DNA of 64,000 bases, taken from assembly GCA_014529385.2 (NCBI GenBank), contig CM043968.1, positions 132,874,018-132,938,017 on the forward strand, in the 5' to 3' direction. The notes beneath the pieces are model-generated. The model saw only the letters and a program-made list of their open reading frames with translations, was not told where the DNA came from and made no database searches. Below are positions 46,413 to 56,386 of this stretch, piece by piece. Both the position numbers and the translations under genes were made by a program. Source of the stretch: Adiantum capillus-veneris. Taxonomy: Eukaryota; Streptophyta; Polypodiopsida; Polypodiales; Pteridaceae. Position 1 is the first letter of the stretch. The number at the start of each line of letters is the position of its first letter.

Positions 46413-46926
46413 TCAGAGAGGATCAAGAATGGAGCTACCTTGGCAAGAGTGAACCACTACTTGCTTTGTCTCGCTCGTATTCCTATTGGGCAAACCGATC
46501 CCAATCTTCTTTGATGCCTTTCTCAAAGCGTAGAGGAAAAAAAATTTGTCGAAAAATTCAGCCTTGAATTGAATCCAAGTCTTGTTGTAAGTTCCTTGCA
46601 GAGCTTTGGTATACCACCAAGTACTTGCAATCCCCTTGAGGTGTTTAATCACATGCCTCATCTTCGACGCTTTTTCAGAAATTGCCGTTTGCAAAGGCAA
46701 CTTCAAACTGTCAAATGAAAGCGGTAGCTTTTGGGACATCTTCCCATCCGTCAAAAGTATCAAGCTTGACCAGAGTGTTCTGAGGTCTAAAGACCTTCTT
46801 CATATCCTTCCCGAAATGACGGGATTTCTTGGCTATGGTTCTGGATTGACGTTCATGGATATTTTCTGGATTCTGAAAGATCTCGAGCATTCTGCTCCTT
46901 GGATTCTCTAGGTTCTTGAGCATCAT
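46413..46926 (-). pseudogene. element B gag, frameshifted
   Basis: Minus-strand frames overlap at 46711-46763. One reads LVKLDTFDGWEDVPKATAFI (like FTGFDDRKKALSFL in D) and the other FKVIKHLKG-type sequence (RHVIKHLKGIASTWWYTKAL and TWIQFKAEFF), the core of a retrotransposon gag domain. A frameshift near 46740 separates them. It stops near the equivalent of the mid-domain. A structural protein only, now broken. Confidence 0.65.
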
Positions 46927-47115
46927 GCTCTTGTCACCTTCGCAGAGAATCCCAAGTCTTGTGTCGACTTCTTGCAGAGAGGGAAAAAAAAAAATCCAAC
47001 TCTGCGAGCTTTTCCTGCAGGACTTAGGTTTCCGCCTACTTACTTCTCTCTTGGCTTGTCAAGGCTTCTTCCCGTATCTTCTCAGAGTCGTCCTCCTTTA
47101 CAGAGAAAGAGAGGA

Positions 47116-47133
47116 GACCATGCTCTGATACCA
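47116..47133 (-). promoter_or_regulatory. primer-binding site of element B
   Basis: On the element strand TGGTATCAGAGCATGGTC, one base after the 5' LTR end at 47135. A canonical plant initiator-Met tRNA site, and it fixes the minus-strand orientation. Confidence 0.9.
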
Positions 47134-47134
47134 C

Positions 47135-48430
47135 TGTCACAAACGGGAGCGCATAACAATTTAAAATATAATCGGATAAATAGAATTTATCACTTAATAT
47201 TGAAGCCAGAGGATATAGAGAGAAATAGATAGAGAGAGAGATAGAGAGTGAGAAGATCGACACAGTACTGGGGACCAGAAGATGGGCCGGTCCCCCCCCT
47301 TAAAGAGAATTCTTTATTAGGGAGAATCTTTTTACAAGCACAAGAACCGGAGAAAACCCCTCCGTTCTAAATCTCTGACTCGATGGTCATTCCTTCCCGC
47401 AAGGGAAATCCGAGAGACGAGCTCTCAATCCTTTTACCATCTGTACTCGGAGTTGAGACTCCGCAGACAATTTCCGAATTCCGTTTCCAGAATTCCCAAG
47501 CGTAGGCCGAAGCCTTCTCACTTCTCCTTCGCGATGAAGTACCTGCAAACACACACGCAAACACACGACAACAATTCGTATGGCGAATCCACAATAGGTA
47601 CTTGTCGCTCTTGCGCGAGAAAAGCGACTTCCGTGCTTCGTAGTCTCGCGCGATCTCTCGCGTCTTCTGGTGGCATAGTCTTCTCTTGCTAGCATTGGTA
47701 ACTTTCTTTCAGTGAGGGCATGTGGTGCTTTTATAGCTCCTTGGCCACGGCATGAATAGCTGCTTGCATAGAGATCGTGGCCGTTTTTTTTCTCTTCTTT
47801 TTCTTTTTCTTTTTTTTTCGTTTCTTTCTTTTTTTTTTTTTTTTTGTTCTACCCGAAATAGGGAGAGAGAATTTGCTGGCTGGTTTTGTTGCTTTATTTT
47901 CTAAGTGGCTGCCCACTTATTAAGTGGACGGCCGGCATATTTTAAAATTGGTCTGAACCTGCCCAAAAACTCAATAAAACCTTATAAGTTTAAAACAATG
48001 CTTTTCACAACACTTCCCAGGCGTCCCTGGATGCAACCACATGCATGAATGCAATGCAAACATAGATTCCTCGCGGGAAAGCATCTGCTCTTCCCGGAAA
48101 ACTCGCTAAAATATTCCGCTTTTTAAGAAAAGCTTCTCAGAACCCATCTTTATTCTTGTGCTTGCGTCTTTACGCGTATTCCTCTTTTCCAGTTCGGATT
48201 TCCTCTCGACTATGGACATCCCCTTTCCGATGCACCCGTCACCCACCTTGTGACGCATCAGGAATACCCATCACCTAGTCCTTTCCTACCGAACTTAGCT
48301 ACAATCCCCTTCACGATGCTCTATGTCACCCATTCTATGACGCATTAGAGATGTCCGTTCCTGGATGGTCGGATACTTCTTCCCGATGTTCCCTGTCACC
48401 CATCCGATGTGACGCATCAGAAGTACCCGT
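47135..48430 (-). repeat. 5' LTR of element B, interrupted by LINE C
   Basis: Matches 43012-44265 and breaks off at CAGAAGTACCCG (about 48429). The 43-kb copy continues with TTCTTGGTGG, whereas here a T run (LINE poly-A) begins. The remainder should lie beyond LINE C, outside the window. Confidence 0.85.
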
Positions 48431-48573
48431 TTTTTTTTCCGAGAAAAAGATCCTTCTATTAGTTAATGAAAACTGCCCATAGGGCTACATCCACCTCTGT
48501 AGGAGAGGGCTACAACAAGCATGATGGGGAGACTCTCCCAATGAAAAAACAGCATATATACAATGAGACTAAA

Positions 48574-49131
48574 TCAAGAGATGGGAGGAGGGAAGAGCCA
48601 CACAGGTGGACAGTAGTGCCATCTGAGCACCCCCTGGACAATGGTGTAGAAAGGCCAAGGGCGCCAGAGTCGAAGGAAAGCCTCGCGGCCCTCCTGCATG
48701 CGGTCGGAGTTGCCCTGTAGTCCCTCAGGCTGTCCTCTGAGAGTATGGATCAGCTCTAGCCAAAAGTCACGAACAGTCTCTGCTGGTGGCACAGGGCGAG
48801 CCTCAAAGATGCGGAAACAGCGAGCCCGCCAAATGAACCAGAGAACTAGGCCGCTGATGGGCTCCCAACACTCCTCTCTCTCACTGCACCACTCCTGTGG
48901 AGTAAGATCTGTAGCAGGCTGTAGTGTAGGTCGCCCCCCCTGCATCACTATCATCTTGCTGGTGGAAGATAGCTCAAACTGAAGTGCCGGGCCCGTGAGG
49001 GTGGACCAAGCCGCTGCCCCCCGAGTGTACTGTCGAGCCGTGGAGAGGGCAGGCATCAGCCGAAGAGCTCGTAGCCACACCTGCTGGGCCGAGGGATAGT
49101 CCCAAAGACAGTGACGCTGACTCTCCACCAA
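48574..49131 (-). pseudogene. LINE C ORF2 C-terminus (zf-RVT-like), cut by element D
   Basis: A 185-codon frame with HCLWDYPSAQQVWLRAL and EPISGLVLWFIWRARCFRIF. This is the H-C...W...W-R pattern of the reverse-transcriptase-associated zinc-binding region at the end of plant L1 ORF2. Its N-terminal continuation lies at 57862 and above. The position of the first residues next to the insertion fits one continuous protein before element D arrived. Confidence 0.7.
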
Positions 49132-49165
49132 CTGGTCACAGGCTACACATGCGGCCGAGAGACCA

Positions 49166-50641
49166 TGTCACCAGCGTGTGACTACTATCTATCCTTTTTG
49201 TTGATTTCTTTCTTATTATCTATTTACTTTCACTTTTTGGAAACACCCCTCGGGAAATCTAACTGCCCTGCATTGCATAGCTAGTGTGGAACTGTCCAGA
49301 GGGAGTCCAGGCCTGAGGGCAAGAGAGCACTAAGGTTGGACAAGGACTATGGTTAGCCAAGTGGGGTCATTGACTAGCCAAAGTGGAATCCTTTGCTACA
49401 GAGGCTACATTTCAGTTTTGGATGTGGCCGCAGTGTACAAAGAGGGTCGGATGACCTAGAAAGATACAATGGCAGCATCTCCTAAAATTTAGGGAACTGC
49501 TATTTTGGGACCTGAAAATGTGTTGGCGTCATTACCTCCGGAATGACAAAGGGAACATTTTCTTACTCTGCCGTGAAGTCAACTGGGCAACCGGTTGGGA
49601 TATTTTTAGGCGGCAACCCCGAAACGGGAAAATGCTTGTAAAAGTGCCAAGTGGCACCTTCTGGTGCACTTGCCTTATGCAACAAGAAGTGGCGCTGAAT
49701 TTGAAGAGGGGAGAGCCTCATTTTCAGATTTTGTCACAGGTTAAGAGCTATGGAGTGCTTGCTTTCCCTCTTATGCACAGTGCGGTGCCAGGAGTGATGC
49801 CCTGCACGCTACGCACTGCCCTCTCTCTCCCCTTTGGCAGTATGTTATGCCCCTCTAGTGGGCTCTTCATTTGACCAATGTACAGTTGTGTGGGTTCATG
49901 CGCGATTGCCGAGGCAAGAGCCTCTTGCACAGGTACTGGATTAGCTAGCGGCTAATCCCCCCGCAGGTACAGGTGAATTCGGAGAGGTTTCACGCCAGAA
50001 ATCTCGTCCGATTCAAAGGGCAAGTAGCCCTACAGGTGCGGGAGCTCGAGGACTTGCTAGGGATGCGACCGGCACGCGAAACGGAGCCCGAAACAGTGAA
50101 TTACAGCCTGCTGTGTATTTTTGCAGGTTTAGGGTTTTGGCCCTAAACGGACCCTAATACCCCCAGGAGGTTCGGGGACGCAAGGGGACCGCTGTACAGG
50201 CGATCTGGCGCATTTTCAGGGCTGAAAACAGAGAATTCAGCGTGCTGCAGATTCTCGCCAGGTTTTGCAAAGTGCCCGTATGCGTCGGGAAAGTCAGTCA
50301 ATGCGTGGGAATACTGACCGTGAAGGGTTCTAGTACAGTTATGCTGCCGAAATCGGGCTGGAACAGTGGAAATTCAGCCGAGTTTGTGCGGGGCAGCTTG
50401 TAGGAACCACAGCGTTTATTCCCTCTTTTGAACAATAAAGAAATACCGAAAGGGGCGCCTAAGTTAGGGGCCAATCTGGTGTCCGTCTAATCATACAGGT
50501 GCAATCTAGCAGCCTGTATCCCTCTCCCCTTTGATGTGTCTTGAAAGTACAGGTAAAATAGACGACTAATAATGGGTGAAAGCTAAATCAAGGTTTAAAG
50601 TAAAGTCTACCGCCCTTTTTGGATTGAACAGGCCGGTTTCA
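49166..50641 (+). repeat. 5' LTR of element D
   Basis: 1476 bp, TGTCACCAGC to GGCCGGTTTCA. It has an AATAAA at 50434-50439 near the R/U5 region, and a GAAATACCGAAAGG-CGCC block shared with element A. Differences from the 3' LTR: one extra C in GGCAACCCCG, a C/T at about 50276, and changes near 50490 and 50576. Confidence 0.97.
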
Positions 50642-50665
50642 TGGTTCCATCGACGGGATTAAATC
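50642..50665 (+). promoter_or_regulatory. primer-binding site of element D (unusual)
   Basis: The sequence directly after the LTR is TGGTTCCATCGACGGG, which starts with the TGG expected of a tRNA 3' CCA complement but is not the common TGGTATCAGAGC. The complementary tRNA 3' end would read CCCGTCGATGGAACCA. I could not assign the tRNA. Confidence 0.6.
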
Positions 50666-50749
50666 ACTTTTTCCCATAGAAGTGAGCCTTGGGCAGTTTT
50701 CGGCTTGAAGACACAGGGGATCATAGACCAGACACAGGGAATTGCAATT

Positions 50750-53700
50750 ATGGCTGACAGACCAGATGATGTGACTGAAGAGGTTTCCTCTTCACAGGGT
50801 CAACAGACACATGAAGTGGGTGAGTCCTCAAGACCACCACAGACTGATGATGATATATTCAGGACCCAGTTGGTTACTGCTGTGGCTATGTTCACACAAG
50901 TAATGCAGAATCCGAGGTTTTTAGCCTTTCTGCAACCTCCTGTTCCGTCTCAGCAAGTTGGGTCACTGGATCATATTCAAAAGCCTGTTAAGGCTCGAGC
51001 ACAGGTGATTCATACCGCACAGTCAATGGAAACACCTGTACACTTGACGGAGAACATGCAGTCTCCACAACGTATGCCTAAGGTGCAAGAACAGGTGGCT
51101 GAGATGCCAGTTTTTCAAGCTGTACCAATTCAGCCCGCCACCTTTCAGCAGCCTATAGCTGGTTCTAATGGGCAGGGAAGCAACTTACAGGCTATGCAAC
51201 AGGTCTTCCCACCACCTTCAGTACACCCTGGCTATTTTGGAGGTGGATCCGTATTCCAAAGCATGGCTGGTCATGCACCTGGAAATCAGTTTTATACGCC
51301 AGGAACAGTGTTTGCGGGTGCTCAAACGATGATGCCTAACCCCATGTACAGTGTCATGGGTATGCAACCAGGGTTTCAAAGCACTCAGGGCCAATTTGGG
51401 ATGCCACAAGCAAATTTTGGTATGGCTGGAATTACAAATCAGCAGCCAAATATGGCATTTCCAGGTCAAGTTAATAGCGGCCAAGGAACACAGATGAACC
51501 TTAATAGTGTTCCCATGTTTCAGTCACTTCCATATGACAATTTAACGCCGCTGGAGAGGCCAACTCCGTACAAAGAAGGTGGCAAAGGAGTGTCATTCAC
51601 GACCTTTACAGGGTTTGATGACAGGAAGAAGGCTCTTTCATTCCTCCAGCAGTTTGACAAGGCCTATGCAGGGGGAAACTTTACAGAGGCTTCAAAGGTC
51701 CGCAAGGCAGCCACTTTCTTGACAGGGAATGCGGGACAATGGTGGACAACTTTATTGCTTCAAGGGCAAGCTCCGTCCACATGGATTTACTTCAAGCAGA
51801 TTTTTGCAGCAGCATGGTTATCTGATGATTTCGAAGCAGATGTCATGACAGAATGGCACCAGCTAAATGCTGCCACTTGCAGAAATCTGGATGATTACAA
51901 TCGGAAGTTTTGGAAAGCTCTACTTCCAGTAACTTCCTATAGGTTTGTGCCATTGACAGAACAGATTGAAAAATACTGTTGTGGCCTACCTAAAGGATTG
52001 AGAAAGTACTGTACGAAGACAAAAGTCACTACTTTGACGCAGCTCATCGAGGTAGCAAACACTGGCAATGGTTTGCTCAAGGGAGAAGATTGTGAATTTA
52101 ACACTGGCGTCAAGGCAGGATCAGGCAAGAAAAATTCGGCCAAGAAGCACGTTCCCAATGAGGCTCCTAAAGGGACTCAGGAGTCGGCCAACACAGGGAA
52201 AGACAAAGCTACGGCTGAATCAGAAAAAGGACCAGCAAAGAAATGGAAAAGACGTTTTCCTCGCAAGTCAGAAGAGCAAAAGAAGGTCCTGAGGACAGAG
52301 AACAAATGCTTTATATGTGAGCAGCCTGGCCACATTGCTTACAACTGTCCTACAAAGAAAAGGCCAGCTGATTCTGAAGACAAGAAGGACAGGAAGGGAA
52401 AGAAGCCCATGGCTGGTCTAGTGCCAGATATGGTGGGCGACAAGCCAAATTCAGATGCAAGTGAGCTTTGCAGAGCATGGGGAAAGGTTAGGGATCAAAC
52501 AGTGCTTATCTTCTTTGATCCAGGTGCCAAAGCCAACTTTATTTCCCCAGAATTGGCTTCAAAGTTGGGAATCAGACCTGAAGAGATGGGGTATACAGCA
52601 GAGGCAGGTTTGGCATGTCCTGGCCATACAGAGGCTGTGACACCCATCATTGGAAAGTTGCGTCTACATATCCAGTCCTATGTAGATGCTGAAGAATTTT
52701 ACATCATGCCACTGGACGGATGTGATGTGTTGTTAGGTATTCCTTGGTTGTTTCGTGTACAGGGAATCATGGATGCCTACAACAAAAAGATTACTGTACA
52801 GAGCAGGGGAAAGACTCACATTCTGGATGTAAAGCTTAAAGGGGAGTCTATTCCTACTGTATCAGCTTCTGCTATTACTTCTGTAATGAAAAAGCCTCTT
52901 TCTGCGTACTTGGTTTTTGCACGTGAAGTGTCAGATTGTGATGAATCAAATTTATCTGTGCTAGATAAAGAAAGGTCAATGTTTTTACAACAGTATAGTG
53001 ACTGTTTTTCCGATTCATTACCGTCTCAATTACCGCCAGAGAGACCCGAGGACCATGCGATAGATTTGGTGCCAGGCTGTAGCCCACCAAATAAGCCTCC
53101 GTACAGGGTTAGTGCGGCTCAGCAGAAAGAGATAATGGGCCAAGTACAGGAGCTGTTAGAAAAAGGGCTGATTCAGCCCAGTTCATCTCCATTTTGTTCT
53201 CCAGTATTGTTGGTGCAAAAAAAGGATGGCTCATGGCGTATGTGCATCGACTACCGTGCACTGAACAAGAATACCATCAAGAATAGGTTTCCTATACCTA
53301 GAATTGATGATATTATGGACAAATTAGAAGGAGCAGCTATGTTTAGCAGGATAGATCTAAAGAGTGGGTATCATCAGATCCGCATTAGATCAGAGGATGT
53401 GCACAAGACTGCTTTTAGAACGACGTTTGGCCTTTACGAATTTTTAGTGATGCCCTTTGGTCTCACAAATGCTCCTGCTACGTTCAATAGGATGATGGAC
53501 AGAATTTTCCGTCCACACCAGCAGTTTGTTGGTACATTCTTTGATGACATGATAGTCTACTCAAAGAATGAAGAGGAGCATAGGCATCACTTGGCCATTG
53601 TGTTCAAAGAGCTACGCAGTCATAGGTTGCTCATCAATGCAAAGAAAAGTGAGTTTTTTCTGGAAGAGATTCACTTTCTGGGACACATTGTCTCAAAGGA

Positions 53701-55813
53701 CGGTGTCAGAATGGATCCTGCAAAAGTTGAAGCGATCAAGTCATGGCCAAATTTGAAGACGGTGCATGATGTCCGAAGCTTTTTGGGACTATGCTCCTAT
53801 TACAGAAGGTTTATCCGAAATTTCGCTGAGATTGCTTCACCTTTACATGCTCTTCAAAAGAAGGCAGTCACCTTCAGATGGACACAGAAAGAGATTTCAG
53901 CTTTTAATCTCTTAAAGGAAAAGATGACTTCAGATCCAGTCATTGTGTTGCCAGATCTTAGGAAGTCATTTGTGGTCCAGTGCGACGCCTGCGGTAGTAG
54001 CATTGGTGCTGTGCTAATGCAAGATGGCAGGGTAGTAGCCTATGAGAGTAGAATTTTGCAAGGGCCAGAGATGACCATGCAGGTCTATGAGAAAGAGTTA
54101 CTGGCTGTGATTCATGCGCTCTTAAGTTGGAAACACTACCTGCTAGGTGCAGATTTCGTTGTCCAAACGGACCATCAGACCTTGCGATACTTCTTGACAC
54201 AGACAAAGTTATCTGAAAAGCATATGCGATGGGCAAATATCTTGTCCATGTTCCATTTTCAGATTGTGCATGTGGAAGGCAAGAAGAACGTTGTGGCTGA
54301 TGCCTTGTCTAGGAAGCCACAAATTTCAGCTGTGTCAATTCCTTATCATCATGAACTTGATGATATGAGAGAACAGTATGCAAATGATGAAGATTTTGCA
54401 AGGGTCTTCGAGCAACTAATGGATGGACAACGTCATGAACACTATCTTCTTGAAGACGGGTTCATGATGATGCATGGCAGATTGTGTGTCACAAAGCCAT
54501 TGCGACGCAAAGTTATGGAAGAGAGTCATGTCCCACCGTATGCAGGGCATCGTGGTATCGATGCTACAGTTAAAGCGGTTGAGACATTCTTCTATTGGCC
54601 TACATTGAGAAGGGATGTGGATGCCTTTGTGCGAGAATGCCTAATATGCCAAAAGGTCAAGTTTGACAGGCAAAAGGCACCAGGGTTATTGCAACCACTA
54701 CCTATTCCAGATAAACCATGGGAAAGTATTGCTATGGATTTTATCTTTGATCTTCCAAGAACGCAGACAGGAAATGATGGTATTTGGACCATTATTTGCA
54801 GATTCAGCAAACAGGCTCATTTTATTCCTGTCAGGAAGAAGATAAAGCCAGATCAGATGGCACGCTTGTTTATGAGCAATATTTTCAAGTATCATGGCAT
54901 GCCACAGTCGATTGTCAGCGACCGTGATCCACGCATGACAAGTTTGTTCTGGAGAGGCTTGTTTGAGAATATGGGCACCACGCTCAAATTCTCTTCGTCA
55001 TTTCATCCTCAAACAGATGGGCAGTCAGAAGAGGCAAATTCTACTGTCCTAGATCTGCTGAAGTGCTATGTGTCAGAGCATAAAGGAAAGTGGGAGCAGT
55101 ATTTGCCATTGGTGGAGTATGCATACAATAATACAGTGCATTCATCAACTGGCAAGGCACCTTTTGAGATAGTTGAAGGTGGCAAGAAAGTTCCTCCCAT
55201 ACTGCATACAAAGGACAAGATATTTGAAGCAGATAAGTATGTTCAGGACATGGATGAAATGTACAAGAAGGTCAAAGTGGCCTTAGAAAGGACTCAGGCA
55301 AAGCAAAAGAAAGCAGCTGATCGTCACCGTCGTGAAGTGGTATATTCACTTGGTGATTGGGTGCTTCTACGGTTTGAAAAGGCAAGGTTAAAGAAGATGA
55401 AGGGCAAGGAAAGACTCTTTCCAAAGCTCAGCATGCGTTACTATGGGCCTTTTCAAGTATGCGACATAATCAGTGATGTTGCATATAGGCTGAAATTGCC
55501 TGACAGTTGGAAGATTCACAATGCGTTTCATGTGAGTCTTCTCAGACCCTATGTGGGTGATGTGCCAGAAGATATGCCAGCTGAAGATCAGCCGGAAGTC
55601 GAGGAACTTGACGAGATCTTGGTCCCTGAACAGATTTTGGCACACAAAGAAAGGAAAGTGAAAGGCAAGGTTGCTAGGCGTTACTTGGTAAAGTTCAGAA
55701 ACTATCCACCAATGGATGCTAAGTGGATGGAAGAAGGTGAACTTGCAGAGTCACCAACTGTGTTATCACTTTACCTGGAAGCCTTCGATTTGCAACCTAC
55801 CTTGACCCCTTGA
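50750..55813 (+). CDS. element D Gag-Pol polyprotein with chromodomain
   Basis: 1687 codons from the ATG at 50750 (an in-frame TTG lies upstream). Order, approximate residues: Gln-rich N-terminus (1-280); gag domain from TGFDDRKKALSFLQQFD (about 285-450); CCHC knuckle CFICEQPGHIAYNC (about 520); aspartic protease FFDPGAKANFIS (about 587, DPG for DS/TG); RT with CIDYRALNKN (about 832) and FFDDMIVYS (about 930); RNase H QCDACGSSIGAVL (about 1075) with VQTDHQTL; integrase zinc region and DDE core with AMDFIFD, VSDRDPR and QSEEANS (about 1328, 1390, 1426); chromodomain RYLVKFRNYPPMDAKWME (about 1645). Gag builds particles, pol copies and integrates the DNA, and the chromodomain may steer insertion to marked chromatin. 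No frameshift or stop is seen. Confidence 0.97.
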   Translation: MADRPDDVTEEVSSSQGQQTHEVGESSRPPQTDDDIFRTQLVTAVAMFTQVMQNPRFLAFLQPPVPSQQVGSLDHIQKPVKARAQVIHTAQSMETPVHLTENMQSPQRMPKVQEQVAEMPVFQAVPIQPATFQQPIAGSNGQGSNLQAMQQVFPPPSVHPGYFGGGSVFQSMAGHAPGNQFYTPGTVFAGAQTMMPNPMYSVMGMQPGFQSTQGQFGMPQANFGMAGITNQQPNMAFPGQVNSGQGTQMNLNSVPMFQSLPYDNLTPLERPTPYKEGGKGVSFTTFTGFDDRKKALSFLQQFDKAYAGGNFTEASKVRKAATFLTGNAGQWWTTLLLQGQAPSTWIYFKQIFAAAWLSDDFEADVMTEWHQLNAATCRNLDDYNRKFWKALLPVTSYRFVPLTEQIEKYCCGLPKGLRKYCTKTKVTTLTQLIEVANTGNGLLKGEDCEFNTGVKAGSGKKNSAKKHVPNEAPKGTQESANTGKDKATAESEKGPAKKWKRRFPRKSEEQKKVLRTENKCFICEQPGHIAYNCPTKKRPADSEDKKDRKGKKPMAGLVPDMVGDKPNSDASELCRAWGKVRDQTVLIFFDPGAKANFISPELASKLGIRPEEMGYTAEAGLACPGHTEAVTPIIGKLRLHIQSYVDAEEFYIMPLDGCDVLLGIPWLFRVQGIMDAYNKKITVQSRGKTHILDVKLKGESIPTVSASAITSVMKKPLSAYLVFAREVSDCDESNLSVLDKERSMFLQQYSDCFSDSLPSQLPPERPEDHAIDLVPGCSPPNKPPYRVSAAQQKEIMGQVQELLEKGLIQPSSSPFCSPVLLVQKKDGSWRMCIDYRALNKNTIKNRFPIPRIDDIMDKLEGAAMFSRIDLKSGYHQIRIRSEDVHKTAFRTTFGLYEFLVMPFGLTNAPATFNRMMDRIFRPHQQFVGTFFDDMIVYSKNEEEHRHHLAIVFKELRSHRLLINAKKSEFFLEEIHFLGHIVSKDGVRMDPAKVEAIKSWPNLKTVHDVRSFLGLCSYYRRFIRNFAEIASPLHALQKKAVTFRWTQKEISAFNLLKEKMTSDPVIVLPDLRKSFVVQCDACGSSIGAVLMQDGRVVAYESRILQGPEMTMQVYEKELLAVIHALLSWKHYLLGADFVVQTDHQTLRYFLTQTKLSEKHMRWANILSMFHFQIVHVEGKKNVVADALSRKPQISAVSIPYHHELDDMREQYANDEDFARVFEQLMDGQRHEHYLLEDGFMMMHGRLCVTKPLRRKVMEESHVPPYAGHRGIDATVKAVETFFYWPTLRRDVDAFVRECLICQKVKFDRQKAPGLLQPLPIPDKPWESIAMDFIFDLPRTQTGNDGIWTIICRFSKQAHFIPVRKKIKPDQMARLFMSNIFKYHGMPQSIVSDRDPRMTSLFWRGLFENMGTTLKFSSSFHPQTDGQSEEANSTVLDLLKCYVSEHKGKWEQYLPLVEYAYNNTVHSSTGKAPFEIVEGGKKVPPILHTKDKIFEADKYVQDMDEMYKKVKVALERTQAKQKKAADRHRREVVYSLGDWVLLRFEKARLKKMKGKERLFPKLSMRYYGPFQVCDIISDVAYRLKLPDSWKIHNAFHVSLLRPYVGDVPEDMPAEDQPEVEELDEILVPEQILAHKERKVKGKVARRYLVKFRNYPPMDAKWMEEGELAESPTVLSLYLEAFDLQPTLTP

Positions 55814-56386
55814 GTTTCAAAGCTACATGGATTGTCAGTGTGACAATGGCTTTTGAAACAAATGATGTACATGGTATTTAAAGTGAGCTCAAATCAAATA
55901 CCTGTTACATGAATGTTAGAGCTGTACAGATTGTCAGTTTGGCAATTGCTCTTATGGAATGTCCAAAAGTTTGGTTAGTGCTATAGAAGTGAGTATTTCT
56001 TGTCAGTCTGTCAAGGATACAGTGATTGCTTCTATTAAAGAGTACATGTGTAACTGCATTCTTAAACTGTCGGTTTGGGTATGCTCGAAAGTGTTACGGG
56101 ATCCAACGTGTACTATAAGACAGTGGCAAAATGTGCAGCTACCATTTTGTCATTGGAAAGTTAGTGACTCAAAACAATGGCAGAGTGCGAAGCTACCACT
56201 ATGTCATTGGGACAGGGTTCACACGCAGGCAATACATGAGTCGACGAGGTGTTGAATACACCAGGGTTGACAATGAGCATGTATGTGTCGTATATGTGTC
56301 GACAGGTGTTGAATACATCAGTGTTGACAGTAAGCATGGACGACATAGATGCAAACGAGGACGTTTGAGATTTCAAGAGGGGGGTA
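55814..56386 (+). other. element D 3' untranslated region with direct repeats
   Basis: Non-coding. It contains short direct repeats (ATTGTCAGT-TG-CAAT at about 55831 and 55929; GCAGCTACCATTTTGTCATTGG versus GAAGCTACCACTATGTCATTGG; GGTGTTGAATACA-CAG-GTTGACA twice) and ends in the polypurine tract at 56374-56384. Confidence 0.8.

Larger units (their letters stand above)
43012..48430 (-). mobile_element. element B: minus-strand gag-only LTR element
   Basis: Two copies of a roughly 1.5-kb LTR: 3' LTR 43012-44507, and 5' LTR from 47135 up to 48430, where LINE C interrupts it. The interior is about 2.6 kb, with a canonical primer-binding site at 47116-47133 and a broken gag, but no recognisable polymerase. 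It is therefore non-autonomous. It inserted into element A at 43011/43012 (flank GGAGG). The LTR copies are highly similar by eye, with several substitutions and poly-T length differences, so insertion was moderately recent. Confidence 0.8.

Noticed and set aside
47731-47916. Lys-rich minus-strand frame
   Set aside because: Translation of the poly-T/TTTC tract inside the element B LTR; the equivalent tract in the other LTR has a different length.
48432-49165. Possible independent gene to the left of element D
   Set aside because: Shares the GACCA insertion point with 57862 onward and carries the expected C-terminal zinc region, so it is the distal piece of LINE C, not a separate gene.
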